NCBI GenBank assembly: GCA_036343635.1 | Contig: JAYYVF010000074.1 | Location: 1 to 8,869, forward strand | Source: GCA-2693325 sp036343635 | GTDB taxonomy: Bacteria; Latescibacterota; UBA2968; UBA8231 | Direction: 5' to 3' | DNA length: 8,869 bases | In this document: positions 1 through 6,602 of the stretch, one piece after another | Position numbering within the stretch: the first letter of the stretch is position 1 | Layout of the letters: each line of letters begins with the position of its first letter | Notes under the pieces: model-generated | Databases searched by the model: none | What the model was told of the DNA's origin: nothing | Seen by the model: only the letters and a program-made list of their open reading frames with translations | Made by a program: the position numbers and the translations under genes

Positions 1-199
1 CGACCATTTCCCGACAGAAGACACACCAAGATTTTTCGCAATCGATCCCAGCGGTAAATTTATACTCTCGGTTGGTCAGGCATCTAACGGCCTACAGTCC
101 TACAAAATAAACCCTGACTCAGGTGTACTCACACCGTTGCAGCGGCACATGGTAGGAGATAGCCCTCTTTGGATTACTTTCGTTAAAAAAGCAAAATAG
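1..199 (+). CDS. C-terminal fragment of a lactonase-family (YbhE/6-phosphogluconolactonase-like) beta-propeller protein
   Basis: The reading frame enters from the left edge (first full codon at base 2) and ends at TAG 197-199, giving the last 65 residues. It aligns without gaps over about 52 residues to the C-terminus of the complete lactonase-family gene at 5438-6463, with about a third identical by hand count. Shared landmarks are PR-x-F-x-I near the start, G-x-F, a KIN strand followed by G-x-L-x-P, and a final VG-x-x-P-x-W. This pattern is the last blade and closing strand of the seven-bladed propeller of PF10282-type lactonases. The family hydrolyses sugar lactones such as 6-phosphogluconolactone, but many members have unknown substrates. 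The N-terminal portion lies outside the window, so signal peptide and substrate cannot be judged. The stop directly abuts the stop of the opposing dehydrogenase gene. Confidence 0.85.
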   Translation, partial: DHFPTEDTPRFFAIDPSGKFILSVGQASNGLQSYKINPDSGVLTPLQRHMVGDSPLWITFVKKAK

Positions 200-1312
200 T
201 TAATAATCAATCGTTAATGGATTATCCACACCGACCGCCTGGTCGATGTGGGTAAATCCATCGCGCTCCAGTAAGCCCAGTAAGCCTGTATTAAGTTGAC
301 GAACAATGTTAGGGCCATTGTAAATCAATGCGGTGTAAATTTGCACTATTGATGCTCCTAAGCGAATTTTTCGGTACACATCTTCAGCAGTGCGGATTCC
401 CCCCGACCCAAAAAATACATATCGTTTACGATCTGCGTTCCTATACCAAAATGCTAATGCAGCGTCCATGAGAGTCCGGGTCGGCGCGCCGCATAAAGTG
501 CCAGGAAGTTCACATACCTCTGAGATCGGAGTGTCAATAGGATAGTCCTTACCCGGAGGAATATTGAAAATAAACCCCCGGACGGCTTTGCAGTTTTCTA
601 TAGCGCGCATAGTTCGCTCCATCCGTTGACCATCATCATGTGCGGTCAACTTGAGAAACACAGGCGGCAAATCCTCAATTTTTTCGCATTCATCCATAAG
701 AGCCTTTAACGTTATTGAATCGTCAAACGCACTTTCTCCAGCAGAAGTGTTCGGACAATTCAAATTGAGGGCAATATAATTTGGTCTAAAGCGGAGTAAC
801 CGAATCGCTTCGACGTATTCAGCAACAATCTGGTCATGCGTAGCAGACCTACCCGTATTCGTTTCTACGATATTTACACCCATCGTTCCCTTATGCAAAC
901 AATGACGGAGCCTCTCTCCTACAACTTTGGCTCCTTCATTTGGAACACCATAATTGACTATTATTGCTTCATCTTTAGGCAAACGAAATAAGCGGGGTCG
1001 AGGATTCCCTTTCGACGAATCGGCAGACACCGATCCAACTTCAACATGCCCAAAACCTAATGCATCGAGCAACGAAACAGCGCGCCCATTCTTATCAAAT
1101 CCCGCTGCCAGACCAATAGGATTATCAAAAAAAATATCATCTAATCTTACTTCCAGTCGCTCATCATCGACTTTGTAATGCTTATCTAATAACTTAATTG
1201 CCCAGTCGATTCCACCTACAGATTCGCTTATTGCAATGGTACGATCATGTATCCATTCAGGATCCAGCTCAAATAAAATCGGCCGCACCAAACGACGAAA
1301 CAAAAATGTCAA
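200..1312 (-). CDS. pyrD: Dihydroorotate dehydrogenase, class 2 (quinone-type) scaffold with a class 1-like catalytic cysteine
   Basis: FMN enzyme expected to oxidise dihydroorotate to orotate in pyrimidine synthesis, passing electrons to membrane quinone. At 370 residues it is slightly longer than E. coli PyrD (336). The N-terminal amphipathic segment (FRRLVRPILFELDPEWIH, about 5-22) matches the class 2 membrane-binding domain. The FMN/substrate core follows: NPIGLAAGFDKNG 64-76, a GNPRPRLFRL element near 102-111, N120, N147, N183, K221, N250, GSGGIR 302-307 and LGASIVQIY 318-326. Oddities: the motif at 183-189 is NLNCPNT, placing Cys186 where class 2 enzymes carry the catalytic Ser. The loop usually NIGKN reads NIVETN, and the usual NTT reads NIP at 250-252. 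The start is TTG (1310-1312): the in-frame upstream stop TAG lies ten codons earlier with no ATG, GTG or other start between, and a purine-rich AGAGAGAGA sits 8 bases upstream. The gene stands alone, without other pyrimidine genes. It could be a PyrD paralogue with another substrate. Confidence 0.88.
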   Translation of the reverse strand: MTFLFRRLVRPILFELDPEWIHDRTIAISESVGGIDWAIKLLDKHYKVDDERLEVRLDDIFFDNPIGLAAGFDKNGRAVSLLDALGFGHVEVGSVSADSSKGNPRPRLFRLPKDEAIIVNYGVPNEGAKVVGERLRHCLHKGTMGVNIVETNTGRSATHDQIVAEYVEAIRLLRFRPNYIALNLNCPNTSAGESAFDDSITLKALMDECEKIEDLPPVFLKLTAHDDGQRMERTMRAIENCKAVRGFIFNIPPGKDYPIDTPISEVCELPGTLCGAPTRTLMDAALAFWYRNADRKRYVFFGSGGIRTAEDVYRKIRLGASIVQIYTALIYNGPNIVRQLNTGLLGLLERDGFTHIDQAVGVDNPLTIDY

Positions 1313-1386
1313 CCTAGTATTCTCTCTCTTTTTATTGCTCTATTTATTTGATAGGAGTAATATAACTTTCCAGGGAGAAACTGATA
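1313..1386. promoter_or_regulatory. Short divergent intergenic region between pyrD-like and beta-hydroxyacid dehydrogenase genes
   Basis: These 74 AT-rich bases must hold the start signals of both divergent genes. On the plus strand a weak candidate promoter is TTGCTC (1335-1340), a 17-base spacer and TAATAT (1358-1363). The overlapping TATAAC (1361-1366) is an alternative -10. AGGGAG at 1372-1377 is the ribosome binding site for the ATG at 1387, with 9 bases between. On the minus strand, AGAGAGAGA (complement of 1321-1329) is the likely ribosome binding site for the TTG start at 1312. I see no convincing minus-strand promoter or operator. Promoter hexamer matches are only 3-5 of 6, so these calls are tentative. 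Confidence 0.35.
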
Positions 1387-2265
1387 ATGATAGGAATAAT
1401 CGGACTTGGGCTCGTAGGTTCAGCATTGTGCAAACGTTTTCTTGAAATGGGTTTTGAGGTTGTCGGCTACGATATTAGCGCTAAAGCAACAAATCAGGCT
1501 AAACGATCTGGTGCTCAGATTTCTGACTCGCCAAAACAAATAGGCCTCTTATCGAACATCATATTACTTTCATTGCCAGATTCGACAATAGTGGATCTGG
1601 TCGTCGAAGGACCCAACGGGCTCTTAGAAACAATATCCGAAAATTCATTGATAATAGATACTACTACTTCCGACCCCAATGCCTCGGCTGAATTGGCACA
1701 ACGACTCAGGAAATGTAGTATAAGATTCATAGATGCCACCATAATCGGATCTAGCAATGAAATTGAAAATGGATCTGCCGTTCTCTTGTGTGGAGGACTT
1801 GAAAATGATATTACAGAAAATACGGAGCTCTTCTCCATTTTTTCTAAACGATTTTTCCACATGGGCAAAAATGGAAAGGGTGCACAAACGAAACTGGTGG
1901 TCAATTTAGTCTTGGGGCTCAACCGACTTGCTCTGGCTGAAGGAATAAATTTAGGAGAAAAAATTGGGTTAAACCCAAATAGGCTATTAGAGGTGCTAAA
2001 ATCCGGCGCCGCCTATTCGAGAGCGATGGACCACAAAGGGGAGAAAATGGTTAACAACGAATTTGATCCCCCTCAGGCAAAATTAGCCCAACACCATAAA
2101 GATGTTGACCTTATTCTGAAATTGGCCCAACAAACTGGGGTCTCTGTACCGTTAACCGTGACACATGAGAAAATTTTAAGCATGGCACGACTTAACGGGC
2201 TCGGTGAATTGGACAATTCGGCTGTGATCCAGATTTTACGCACCTTAGGCAGCGAAGAGATATAG
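1387..2265 (+). CDS. NAD(P)-dependent beta-hydroxyacid dehydrogenase (3-hydroxyisobutyrate dehydrogenase family)
   Basis: A 292-residue protein, the usual family length. It begins with a Rossmann dinucleotide motif (GLGLVGSA, 6-13), and an acidic residue (D29) ends strand 2, which favours NAD. The substrate loop at 116-122 reads DATIIGS where the family usually has DAPVSGG, and is followed by a normal GSAVLLCGG strand (129-137). The GKNGKGAQTK segment places the expected catalytic lysine at K169, with N173 in the following helix. HHKDVDL (236-242) is the conserved KD segment of the all-helical C-terminal domain. The family includes 3-hydroxyisobutyrate dehydrogenase, tartronate semialdehyde reductase (GarR), sulfolactaldehyde reductase and L-threonate dehydrogenase. 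The altered loop prevents choosing among them. ATG is preceded by AGGGAG at 9 bases. The FKBP gene follows after 18 bases, so the two are probably cotranscribed, though their functions do not obviously connect. No signal peptide; cytoplasmic. Confidence 0.88.
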   Translation: MIGIIGLGLVGSALCKRFLEMGFEVVGYDISAKATNQAKRSGAQISDSPKQIGLLSNIILLSLPDSTIVDLVVEGPNGLLETISENSLIIDTTTSDPNASAELAQRLRKCSIRFIDATIIGSSNEIENGSAVLLCGGLENDITENTELFSIFSKRFFHMGKNGKGAQTKLVVNLVLGLNRLALAEGINLGEKIGLNPNRLLEVLKSGAAYSRAMDHKGEKMVNNEFDPPQAKLAQHHKDVDLILKLAQQTGVSVPLTVTHEKILSMARLNGLGELDNSAVIQILRTLGSEEI

Positions 2266-2283
2266 ACCTCATAGGAGAAAGAA

Positions 2284-2772
2284 GTGCTTATGCCAACAAT
2301 CTTTGGTTATACGCTAGTGCCTGTTATGCTATCGTTACTGGGGTGTGGCGATCCTTGTAAATCTGAGACAGACCAACAGATACTCATGTTGGCCGCCTCA
2401 GAGCCTGGAGCCGAACTATTACCTTCCGGATTAATCTATCGGGAATTGAAGCATGGTTTAGGACCTGGACCTGGACCAAACGACAAAGTTCATGTTAGAT
2501 ATACTGGTATGTTGGCAGACAGTACGGTTTTTGATTACACCGTAAAATATCGTAGTCCACGAAAGATCGCACTGAAAAACGCTATCCCGGGTTGGATAGA
2601 AGGATTACAAAAAATGAACTATGGCGCCAAAGCCAAACTGACGATACCTCCACATTTAGGTTACGGGAAACGGGGTAAAAAATTCTCTATTCCTGGATGC
2701 GCTATTTTGATTTTTGAGATTGAATTATTGGGGATTGAAAAATCTGTATCGGCTGAAACAACAGAAGGTTAA
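2284..2772 (+). CDS. Lipoprotein FKBP-type peptidyl-prolyl cis-trans isomerase
   Basis: A 162-residue exported protein with one FKBP domain (about 48-152). A hydrophobic N-terminus ends in a lipobox SLLGC, making Cys21 the probable lipid-anchored first residue. Its n-region lacks the usual Lys or Arg, which is odd for a Sec signal. The FKBP pocket is recognisable: VRYTG (Tyr73), VFDY (Phe83, Asp84), IPGW (Ile101, Trp104), LGYGKRG (Tyr127) and the final ILIFEIEL strand. The common IPPNAT segment is IPGCAI here, with a cysteine at 139. The expected role is catalysing proline isomerisation during folding of envelope proteins. AGGAG at 2273-2277 lies 6 bases before GTG 2284 and 12 before ATG 2290, so GTG is preferred, though ATG two codons later would change little. 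The gene lies 18 bases after the beta-hydroxyacid dehydrogenase, and its stop overlaps that of the convergent lipoprotein gene. Confidence 0.9.
   Translation: MLMPTIFGYTLVPVMLSLLGCGDPCKSETDQQILMLAASEPGAELLPSGLIYRELKHGLGPGPGPNDKVHVRYTGMLADSTVFDYTVKYRSPRKIALKNAIPGWIEGLQKMNYGAKAKLTIPPHLGYGKRGKKFSIPGCAILIFEIELLGIEKSVSAETTEG
2461..2478 (+). repeat. Three tandem GGACCW hexamers encoding a Gly-Pro linker
   Basis: GGACCT, GGACCT and GGACCA stand in tandem within the FKBP gene and encode the GPGPGP run at residues 60-65, between the conserved GLxYxxLxxG opening strand and the VHVRYTG strand of the FKBP fold. This loop varies across the family, so gain or loss of a hexamer would be in-frame and tolerable. 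Confidence 0.6.
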
Positions 2773-3866
2773 TTCTTATTATCTACGATAGTTACCTTGT
2801 TAGGAGTTACTCGATCGGATAATACCCTTACCTGTTCGGTAACAAGACTACTATTATCAATAACGAAAAAATCACCTTCGACCTGTACTAATCTTTCCAG
2901 AGCATTAATGTCAGATAATCGGTCATTATTATACATGTTGAAATCCCCACCCACTTGAGTTAACATTTCAAAACCTCGCAAATTCGTAAGTTTTTTATTG
3001 GCATATAAATTGAAATTCCCAACTACTTTTTGCAGCTGAACAAACCCTAATAGACTGGTTAAGCGTTCGTTGCCATAAATAGACAGATCTCCAATGACCT
3101 GTGAAAGTCCACTCAAATCTTCAATTCTGTCTAAAGTGGCATGACGCCCTATCCTTACGTGTCCACCCACAAACTGTAAATTCGATATTTTTTCAATCAC
3201 CTCCAGAGAGTAATTATTCTCCAGAATAAAGTTTCCACCCACATACTGTAGACGTGACAAATCTTCTATGAGGTTAATAGAAGGGTTAAACTCAATAATG
3301 AAATCCCCAGCAACACGTTCCAGATTATAAAGATCTTCAACATCCTTTAGCATGTTATTGTTGTGAACATGGAGATGACCTCCGACATTTGTAAGCTTTG
3401 CCACAGCAGCCAGATCAACTAACATTTCGTTATGGTGAATATTGACATCCCCGCCCACCGTCTGAATAAACATATCTTCTATCGATTCAAGTTTTTCATT
3501 GCTATGAATATGAACTGTACCTCCAATCGTTGTTAAATCTGCCAGTCCCTGAAAATTTTCCAGATCTTCGTTTTTAATAATGCTCAAATCGCCTGAAACG
3601 GCCGTTAAGTTGGACAAGCCTTCTAAGGAAGAGCGCGTAACTTGAGTAATCAATAAACTCCCTGCAATAGAATAACTACACCCTCCTTTTCGTTCGAGAG
3701 CTACAATATCACGAACTGAACGAATGGCAAAATCGTCACTAAGTACCTGCGCGACACATTCGCCACTACTGCCTTCACTTAAAGGACTTTCACCTTCACA
3801 TCCCCAAAAACCAGCAAACAAGATCACCGCAAAATACGTATTCGCCCATGGTTTGTTTTTCTTCAC
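2769..3866 (-). CDS. Exported receptor-L-domain-like solenoid lipoprotein with a 24-residue repeat
   Basis: A 365-residue envelope protein. The N-terminus (KKNK, a hydrophobic stretch, then FAGFWGC) looks like a lipoprotein signal with Cys23 as the lipidated residue. The lipobox is atypical because Phe-Trp replace the usual Leu and small residue. A linker follows, with Cys37 and Cys63 as a possible disulfide before the repeats. From about residue 69 to the end the protein is a solenoid. The glycine of the V-x-G-D/H/N turn recurs at 92, 116, 139, 163, 187, 211, 235, 259, 283, 307 and 331, a period of 24 (once 23), with a degenerate cap unit at 69. The unit approximates G-D-h-x-I-x-x-N-x-x-L-x-x-I-x-D-L-x-x-L-x-x-V. 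This is the pattern of receptor L domains, known from insulin/EGF receptors and bacterial surface proteins. The role is probably binding or adhesion at the cell surface; the ligand is unknown. The start is GTG (3864-3866) with AAAGGA 6 bases upstream. It is monocistronic and convergent with the FKBP gene. Confidence 0.8.
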   Translation of the reverse strand: MKKNKPWANTYFAVILFAGFWGCEGESPLSEGSSGECVAQVLSDDFAIRSVRDIVALERKGGCSYSIAGSLLITQVTRSSLEGLSNLTAVSGDLSIIKNEDLENFQGLADLTTIGGTVHIHSNEKLESIEDMFIQTVGGDVNIHHNEMLVDLAAVAKLTNVGGHLHVHNNNMLKDVEDLYNLERVAGDFIIEFNPSINLIEDLSRLQYVGGNFILENNYSLEVIEKISNLQFVGGHVRIGRHATLDRIEDLSGLSQVIGDLSIYGNERLTSLLGFVQLQKVVGNFNLYANKKLTNLRGFEMLTQVGGDFNMYNNDRLSDINALERLVQVEGDFFVIDNSSLVTEQVRVLSDRVTPNKVTIVDNKN

Positions 3867-4004
3867 GGTTATTCCTTTGGACCTAATTAAAACTTTGTTG
3901 AGCTAATGTAGCCAAATACATAGGTTAGGTCACTCGTGTAATAATAAAGCTACGCTGTTGTTTAATAATCTAGATTGACAACTATGAAATAGAAAATGAA
4001 GAGC

Positions 4005-4044
4005 AGACCAAACTCGCAGATCTCATTCAGCAATTTTTTGGTCT
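4005..4044 (+). repeat. 8-bp inverted repeat in the leader of the alpha-galactosidase gene
   Basis: AGACCAAA (4005-4012) and TTTGGTCT (4037-4044) are perfect reverse complements separated by 24 bases, ending 21 bases before the ribosome binding site. The arms could be operator half-sites for a dimeric regulator, or form a hairpin in the mRNA leader. The 24-base loop makes a strong hairpin less likely. An 8-bp match in a short AT-rich region could also be chance. Confidence 0.35.
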
Positions 4045-4065
4045 CTATTAAATTGAAAATTAATT

Positions 4066-4072
4066 GGGAGGG
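4066..4072 (+). promoter_or_regulatory. Ribosome binding site that fixes the GH4 start at ATG 4079
   Basis: GGGAGGG lies 6 bases upstream of ATG 4079. An in-frame TTG at 4064-4066 overlaps this motif and would place the Shine-Dalgarno inside the coding region. Homologues such as E. coli MelA also begin with the (A)PKITFIGAGS strand, so ATG 4079 is the real start. Confidence 0.85.
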
Positions 4073-4078
4073 TTAGTT

Positions 4079-5410
4079 ATGCCAAAAATAACATTCATTG
4101 GCGCTGGCAGTACCGTATTTGCCAAAAACATACTAGGCGATTGCATGTGTACAGGAGCTTTACAAGATTCGGAGATCGCGCTCTTTGACATCAACAAAAG
4201 TAGACTCAACGATTCGGCCACGGTAATGCGCGGTTTGAACAAGAAAATAAATCATGGACGTGCAAAAATCAGATCTTACCTAGGTAAGAGCCAACGGAAG
4301 AAAGCCCTTCGCGGAGCAGATTTTGTAGTAAACGCAATTCAAGTGGGGGGATATGACCCGTGCACTATTACTGATTTTGAGATCCCAAAAAAATATGGGC
4401 TGCGCCAAACTATCGCAGACACAATCGGGATCGGTGGTATCTTTAGAGTCCTGCGAACGTATCCCGTAATGTTGGAATTCGCGCGAGAAATGGAAAAGGT
4501 TTGTCCGAACGCCTGGCTTCTCAATTACACAAATCCTATGTGTGCTCTTACGGGTGGTATTTTGCGCCAAACCTCTGTCAAGGCTGTTGGTTTGTGCCAT
4601 TCTGTTCAGGCTTGTGCCGCTACTTTACTTCGTAATATGGAGATGTTGGATGAAGTAGAGAATTTACAATGGAAGATCGCAGGAATTAATCATATGGCTT
4701 GGTTGCTCGAAATTTCTGATGGCGGCAAAGACCTCTATCCCGAGATCAAGAAACGTGCGAGACAAAAACTACACGATTGGCGAAAAGGCCCTGAGAAAAA
4801 TTTCGATATGGTGCGCCTCTATATGATGCTTAATTTCGGCTATTACATCACCGAATCGTCGGAACATCTTTCCGAATATCTTCCCTATTTTATAAAAAAG
4901 AGTTATCCCGAGTTAATCAAAGAATTCAACATTCCTCTCGACGAATACCCACGGCGATGTGTCAACCAGGTCGAACGTTGGAAAGAACACAAAAAGTCCT
5001 TGCGTGGAAACGGTTTAACCCATAAACGCAGCCACGAATACGGATCTTTTATCATGGAAGCAATGACAACGGGTGAGCCCACAGTGATTGGCGGAAATGT
5101 TCTAAATCACGAGTTAATAACCAACTTACCACGCAATGCTTGCGTCGAGGTGTCTTGCCTTGTCGATAAAAACGGAATACAGGGAACTTATGTGGGTGAC
5201 CTGCCAGAGCAATGTGCGGCGCTAAATCGCACAAATATTAACACGCAGCTATTAACATTGGAGGCGGCTTTCACTCAAAACAAAGATCACATCTACCAAG
5301 CTGCCATGCTAGATCCACATACATCAGCTGAACTCTCAATAGACGATATTCGTTCCCTATGTAATGATCTAATCAAAGCCCACGGCCAGTGGCTTCCTAA
5401 ATTCAAATAA
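4079..5410 (+). CDS. melA: Glycoside hydrolase family 4 alpha-galactosidase (MelA type)
   Basis: A 443-residue cytoplasmic enzyme, close to E. coli MelA (451) in length and recognisably similar along its whole length. GH4 enzymes use NAD+ and Mn2+ in an oxidation-elimination-addition mechanism to cleave glycosides such as melibiose. Seen here: the N-terminal NAD-binding strand ITFIGAGST (4-12), VGGYDPCTITDFE (89-101), QTIADTIGIGGIFRALR-like segment (110-126, here with VLR), NYTNPM (149-154), CHS at 173-175 and GINHMAW (202-208). Cys173 and His205 are the expected metal ligands. YITESSEHLSEY (256-267) and the C-terminal DPHTSAEL and AHGQWLP segments also match MelA. Closest by eye is alpha-galactosidase rather than the alpha-glucosidase, alpha-glucuronidase or 6-phospho-glycosidase branches. 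The substrate branch is inferred, not proven. The lactonase gene follows after 27 bases, implying cotranscription; no sugar transporter is in the window. Confidence 0.9.
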   Translation: MPKITFIGAGSTVFAKNILGDCMCTGALQDSEIALFDINKSRLNDSATVMRGLNKKINHGRAKIRSYLGKSQRKKALRGADFVVNAIQVGGYDPCTITDFEIPKKYGLRQTIADTIGIGGIFRVLRTYPVMLEFAREMEKVCPNAWLLNYTNPMCALTGGILRQTSVKAVGLCHSVQACAATLLRNMEMLDEVENLQWKIAGINHMAWLLEISDGGKDLYPEIKKRARQKLHDWRKGPEKNFDMVRLYMMLNFGYYITESSEHLSEYLPYFIKKSYPELIKEFNIPLDEYPRRCVNQVERWKEHKKSLRGNGLTHKRSHEYGSFIMEAMTTGEPTVIGGNVLNHELITNLPRNACVEVSCLVDKNGIQGTYVGDLPEQCAALNRTNINTQLLTLEAAFTQNKDHIYQAAMLDPHTSAELSIDDIRSLCNDLIKAHGQWLPKFK

Positions 5411-5437
5411 CGTATATCAATAAGCGAGAAATTCACC

Positions 5438-6463
5438 ATGACGAACAGCAACCAACAGTCGATTATCTTTGTTTCTCTAACAGGGGACGAAACCATTTCC
5501 GTCTATGATGTCAACTCTGATGGAACTTTATCCATGCGTAGCACAAATCCAGCTCATGGTCCGTCAGGTGCCCTGTGCTTACATCCAAATCTAAACATGT
5601 TGTATGATGCTCATGTAGAGTCAACCTCTCTTGCCAGTTTCAATATAGATCGAGAAACCGGAATTCTACATCACAAAAATCAAGTGGATACAGGAATAGA
5701 TATACCGGCCCACATGACAACCGATAGCACCGGAAATTTTCTGCTAACTGCCTATTATGGAGGGGGCGGAATCAGCGTACACCGTCTGGAGCCTGACGGC
5801 TCTATCGGCAGCCAAGTCCAGCATATACAAACAGGAGAAAAAGCGCACGCAGTTTATATTACGCCTGACGATTCCTTTGTATTCGTGCCTCACGTATGTC
5901 CTACAAATCACATACGACAGTTTCTCTTTGATAAAGAAACCGGACAGCTTTCGGACAACGAAACCTCTCGTTTGGAACCGCCGGATGACAAAACAGGACC
6001 TCGCCATATTTGCTTCCACCCAAGTGGAGAGGTTGCCTACGTTATCAATGAACAGGGTATGACTATATCGAAGTTCGAATACGATCATTCAAAAGGCCAT
6101 CTCGAAAGGACTCAACATCTATCGAGTTTACCAGAAGGATATGCCAATGATAACGGTGCTACGGCTCATATTGAAGTACATCCCAACGGAAAATGGTTAT
6201 ATGGTTCCAACAGAGGGCATGACAGCATCGTGGGCATGAATATAGCCGATAATGGCTCATTAACACCGTCCAACTTTTTCTCTGTCCCTACTAGCCCAAG
6301 GTCGTTTAGTATCGAGGCTACCGGACATTTCCTTTATTGTGCAGGTGAAGCAGCTGGTCAAATTCGAGCATTCAAGATCAACCAAAATAACGGCGATCTC
6401 TCTCCATTTTCTGATTACACTGTCGGCAGCAAACCATTTTGGGTTATGGCTGCATGCCTTTAA
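5438..6463 (+). CDS. Lactonase-family seven-bladed beta-propeller protein (6-phosphogluconolactonase/YbhE-like)
   Basis: A complete 341-residue PF10282-type propeller without a signal peptide, so cytoplasmic. Family landmarks in order: an IIFVSLTGDETISVYD first blade (9-24), a KAHAVYITPDDSFVFVP segment (135-151), GPRHICFHPSGEVAYVINE (187-205, the best family signature), TAHIEVHPNGKWLYGSNRGHDSI (242-264), PRSFSIEATGHFL (287-299) and a closing VGSKPFWV (329-336). E. coli Pgl has corresponding GPRH, PDGRHLY and PRGF motifs. These enzymes hydrolyse sugar or aldonic lactones. Sitting 27 bases after a GH4 alpha-galactosidase and upstream of an SDR, it may open a galactonolactone-like product, which is inference. 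The ribosome binding site is weak (CGAGAA at 5425-5430). Its C-terminus is paralogous to the fragment at the left edge. An SDR gene follows after 139 bases, with TATAAC at 6558-6563 as a possible but unsupported internal -10. Confidence 0.88.
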   Translation: MTNSNQQSIIFVSLTGDETISVYDVNSDGTLSMRSTNPAHGPSGALCLHPNLNMLYDAHVESTSLASFNIDRETGILHHKNQVDTGIDIPAHMTTDSTGNFLLTAYYGGGGISVHRLEPDGSIGSQVQHIQTGEKAHAVYITPDDSFVFVPHVCPTNHIRQFLFDKETGQLSDNETSRLEPPDDKTGPRHICFHPSGEVAYVINEQGMTISKFEYDHSKGHLERTQHLSSLPEGYANDNGATAHIEVHPNGKWLYGSNRGHDSIVGMNIADNGSLTPSNFFSVPTSPRSFSIEATGHFLYCAGEAAGQIRAFKINQNNGDLSPFSDYTVGSKPFWVMAACL

Positions 6464-6602
6464 AAACACAGAACCATTCGGGTGGATCGTAAAACCTCGC
6501 TCATGGAGTAATAACTATTTCACAAACTTGCGGTCGATGTAGACCCTCCAACACCTCTATAACTAGCAAGAAAACAAACGAAACCATTAGTGATGGAGTA
6601 AC

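Larger units (their letters stand above)
3867..4078. promoter_or_regulatory. Divergent intergenic region between the L-domain lipoprotein and the alpha-galactosidase cluster
   Basis: About 210 AT-rich bases separate two divergent genes. For the plus-strand sugar cluster there is an exact TTGACA at 3975-3980, but the bases 16-18 downstream (around 3997-4004, GA-rich) make a poor -10, so promoter function might depend on an activator. On the minus strand the same spot reads TTGTCA, offering an overlapping -35 for the lipoprotein gene, again without a clear -10 at proper spacing. Other structures are a GACCTAA/TTAGGTC inverted pair (3880-3886 and 3925-3931) and the leader inverted repeat at 4005-4044, listed separately. 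No open reading frame or RNA gene was recognised here. Confidence 0.4.

Noticed and set aside
1236..1445. Plus-strand frame spanning the pyrD start and the dehydrogenase start
   Set aside because: It overlaps two well-supported genes, has no ribosome binding site, and its product resembles nothing recognisable.
3902..3912. GCTA-ATG-TAGC small palindrome in the divergent region
   Set aside because: The stem is only 4 bp with a 3-base loop and nothing supports function; it is likely chance in AT-rich DNA.
4064..4078. Upstream TTG start for the GH4 gene
   Set aside because: The TTG overlaps the GGGAGGG ribosome binding site that serves ATG 4079, and homologues start at the PKITFIGAGS strand.
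5744..6088. Overlapping frames on both strands inside the lactonase gene
   Set aside because: They are shadows of a clear propeller gene with family motifs throughout and have no start signals of their own.
6503..6601. ATGGAGTAA occurring twice, 90 bases apart, before the SDR gene
   Set aside because: It is a single 9-bp coincidence. Only the second copy is placed as a ribosome binding site, and no coding frame follows the first.
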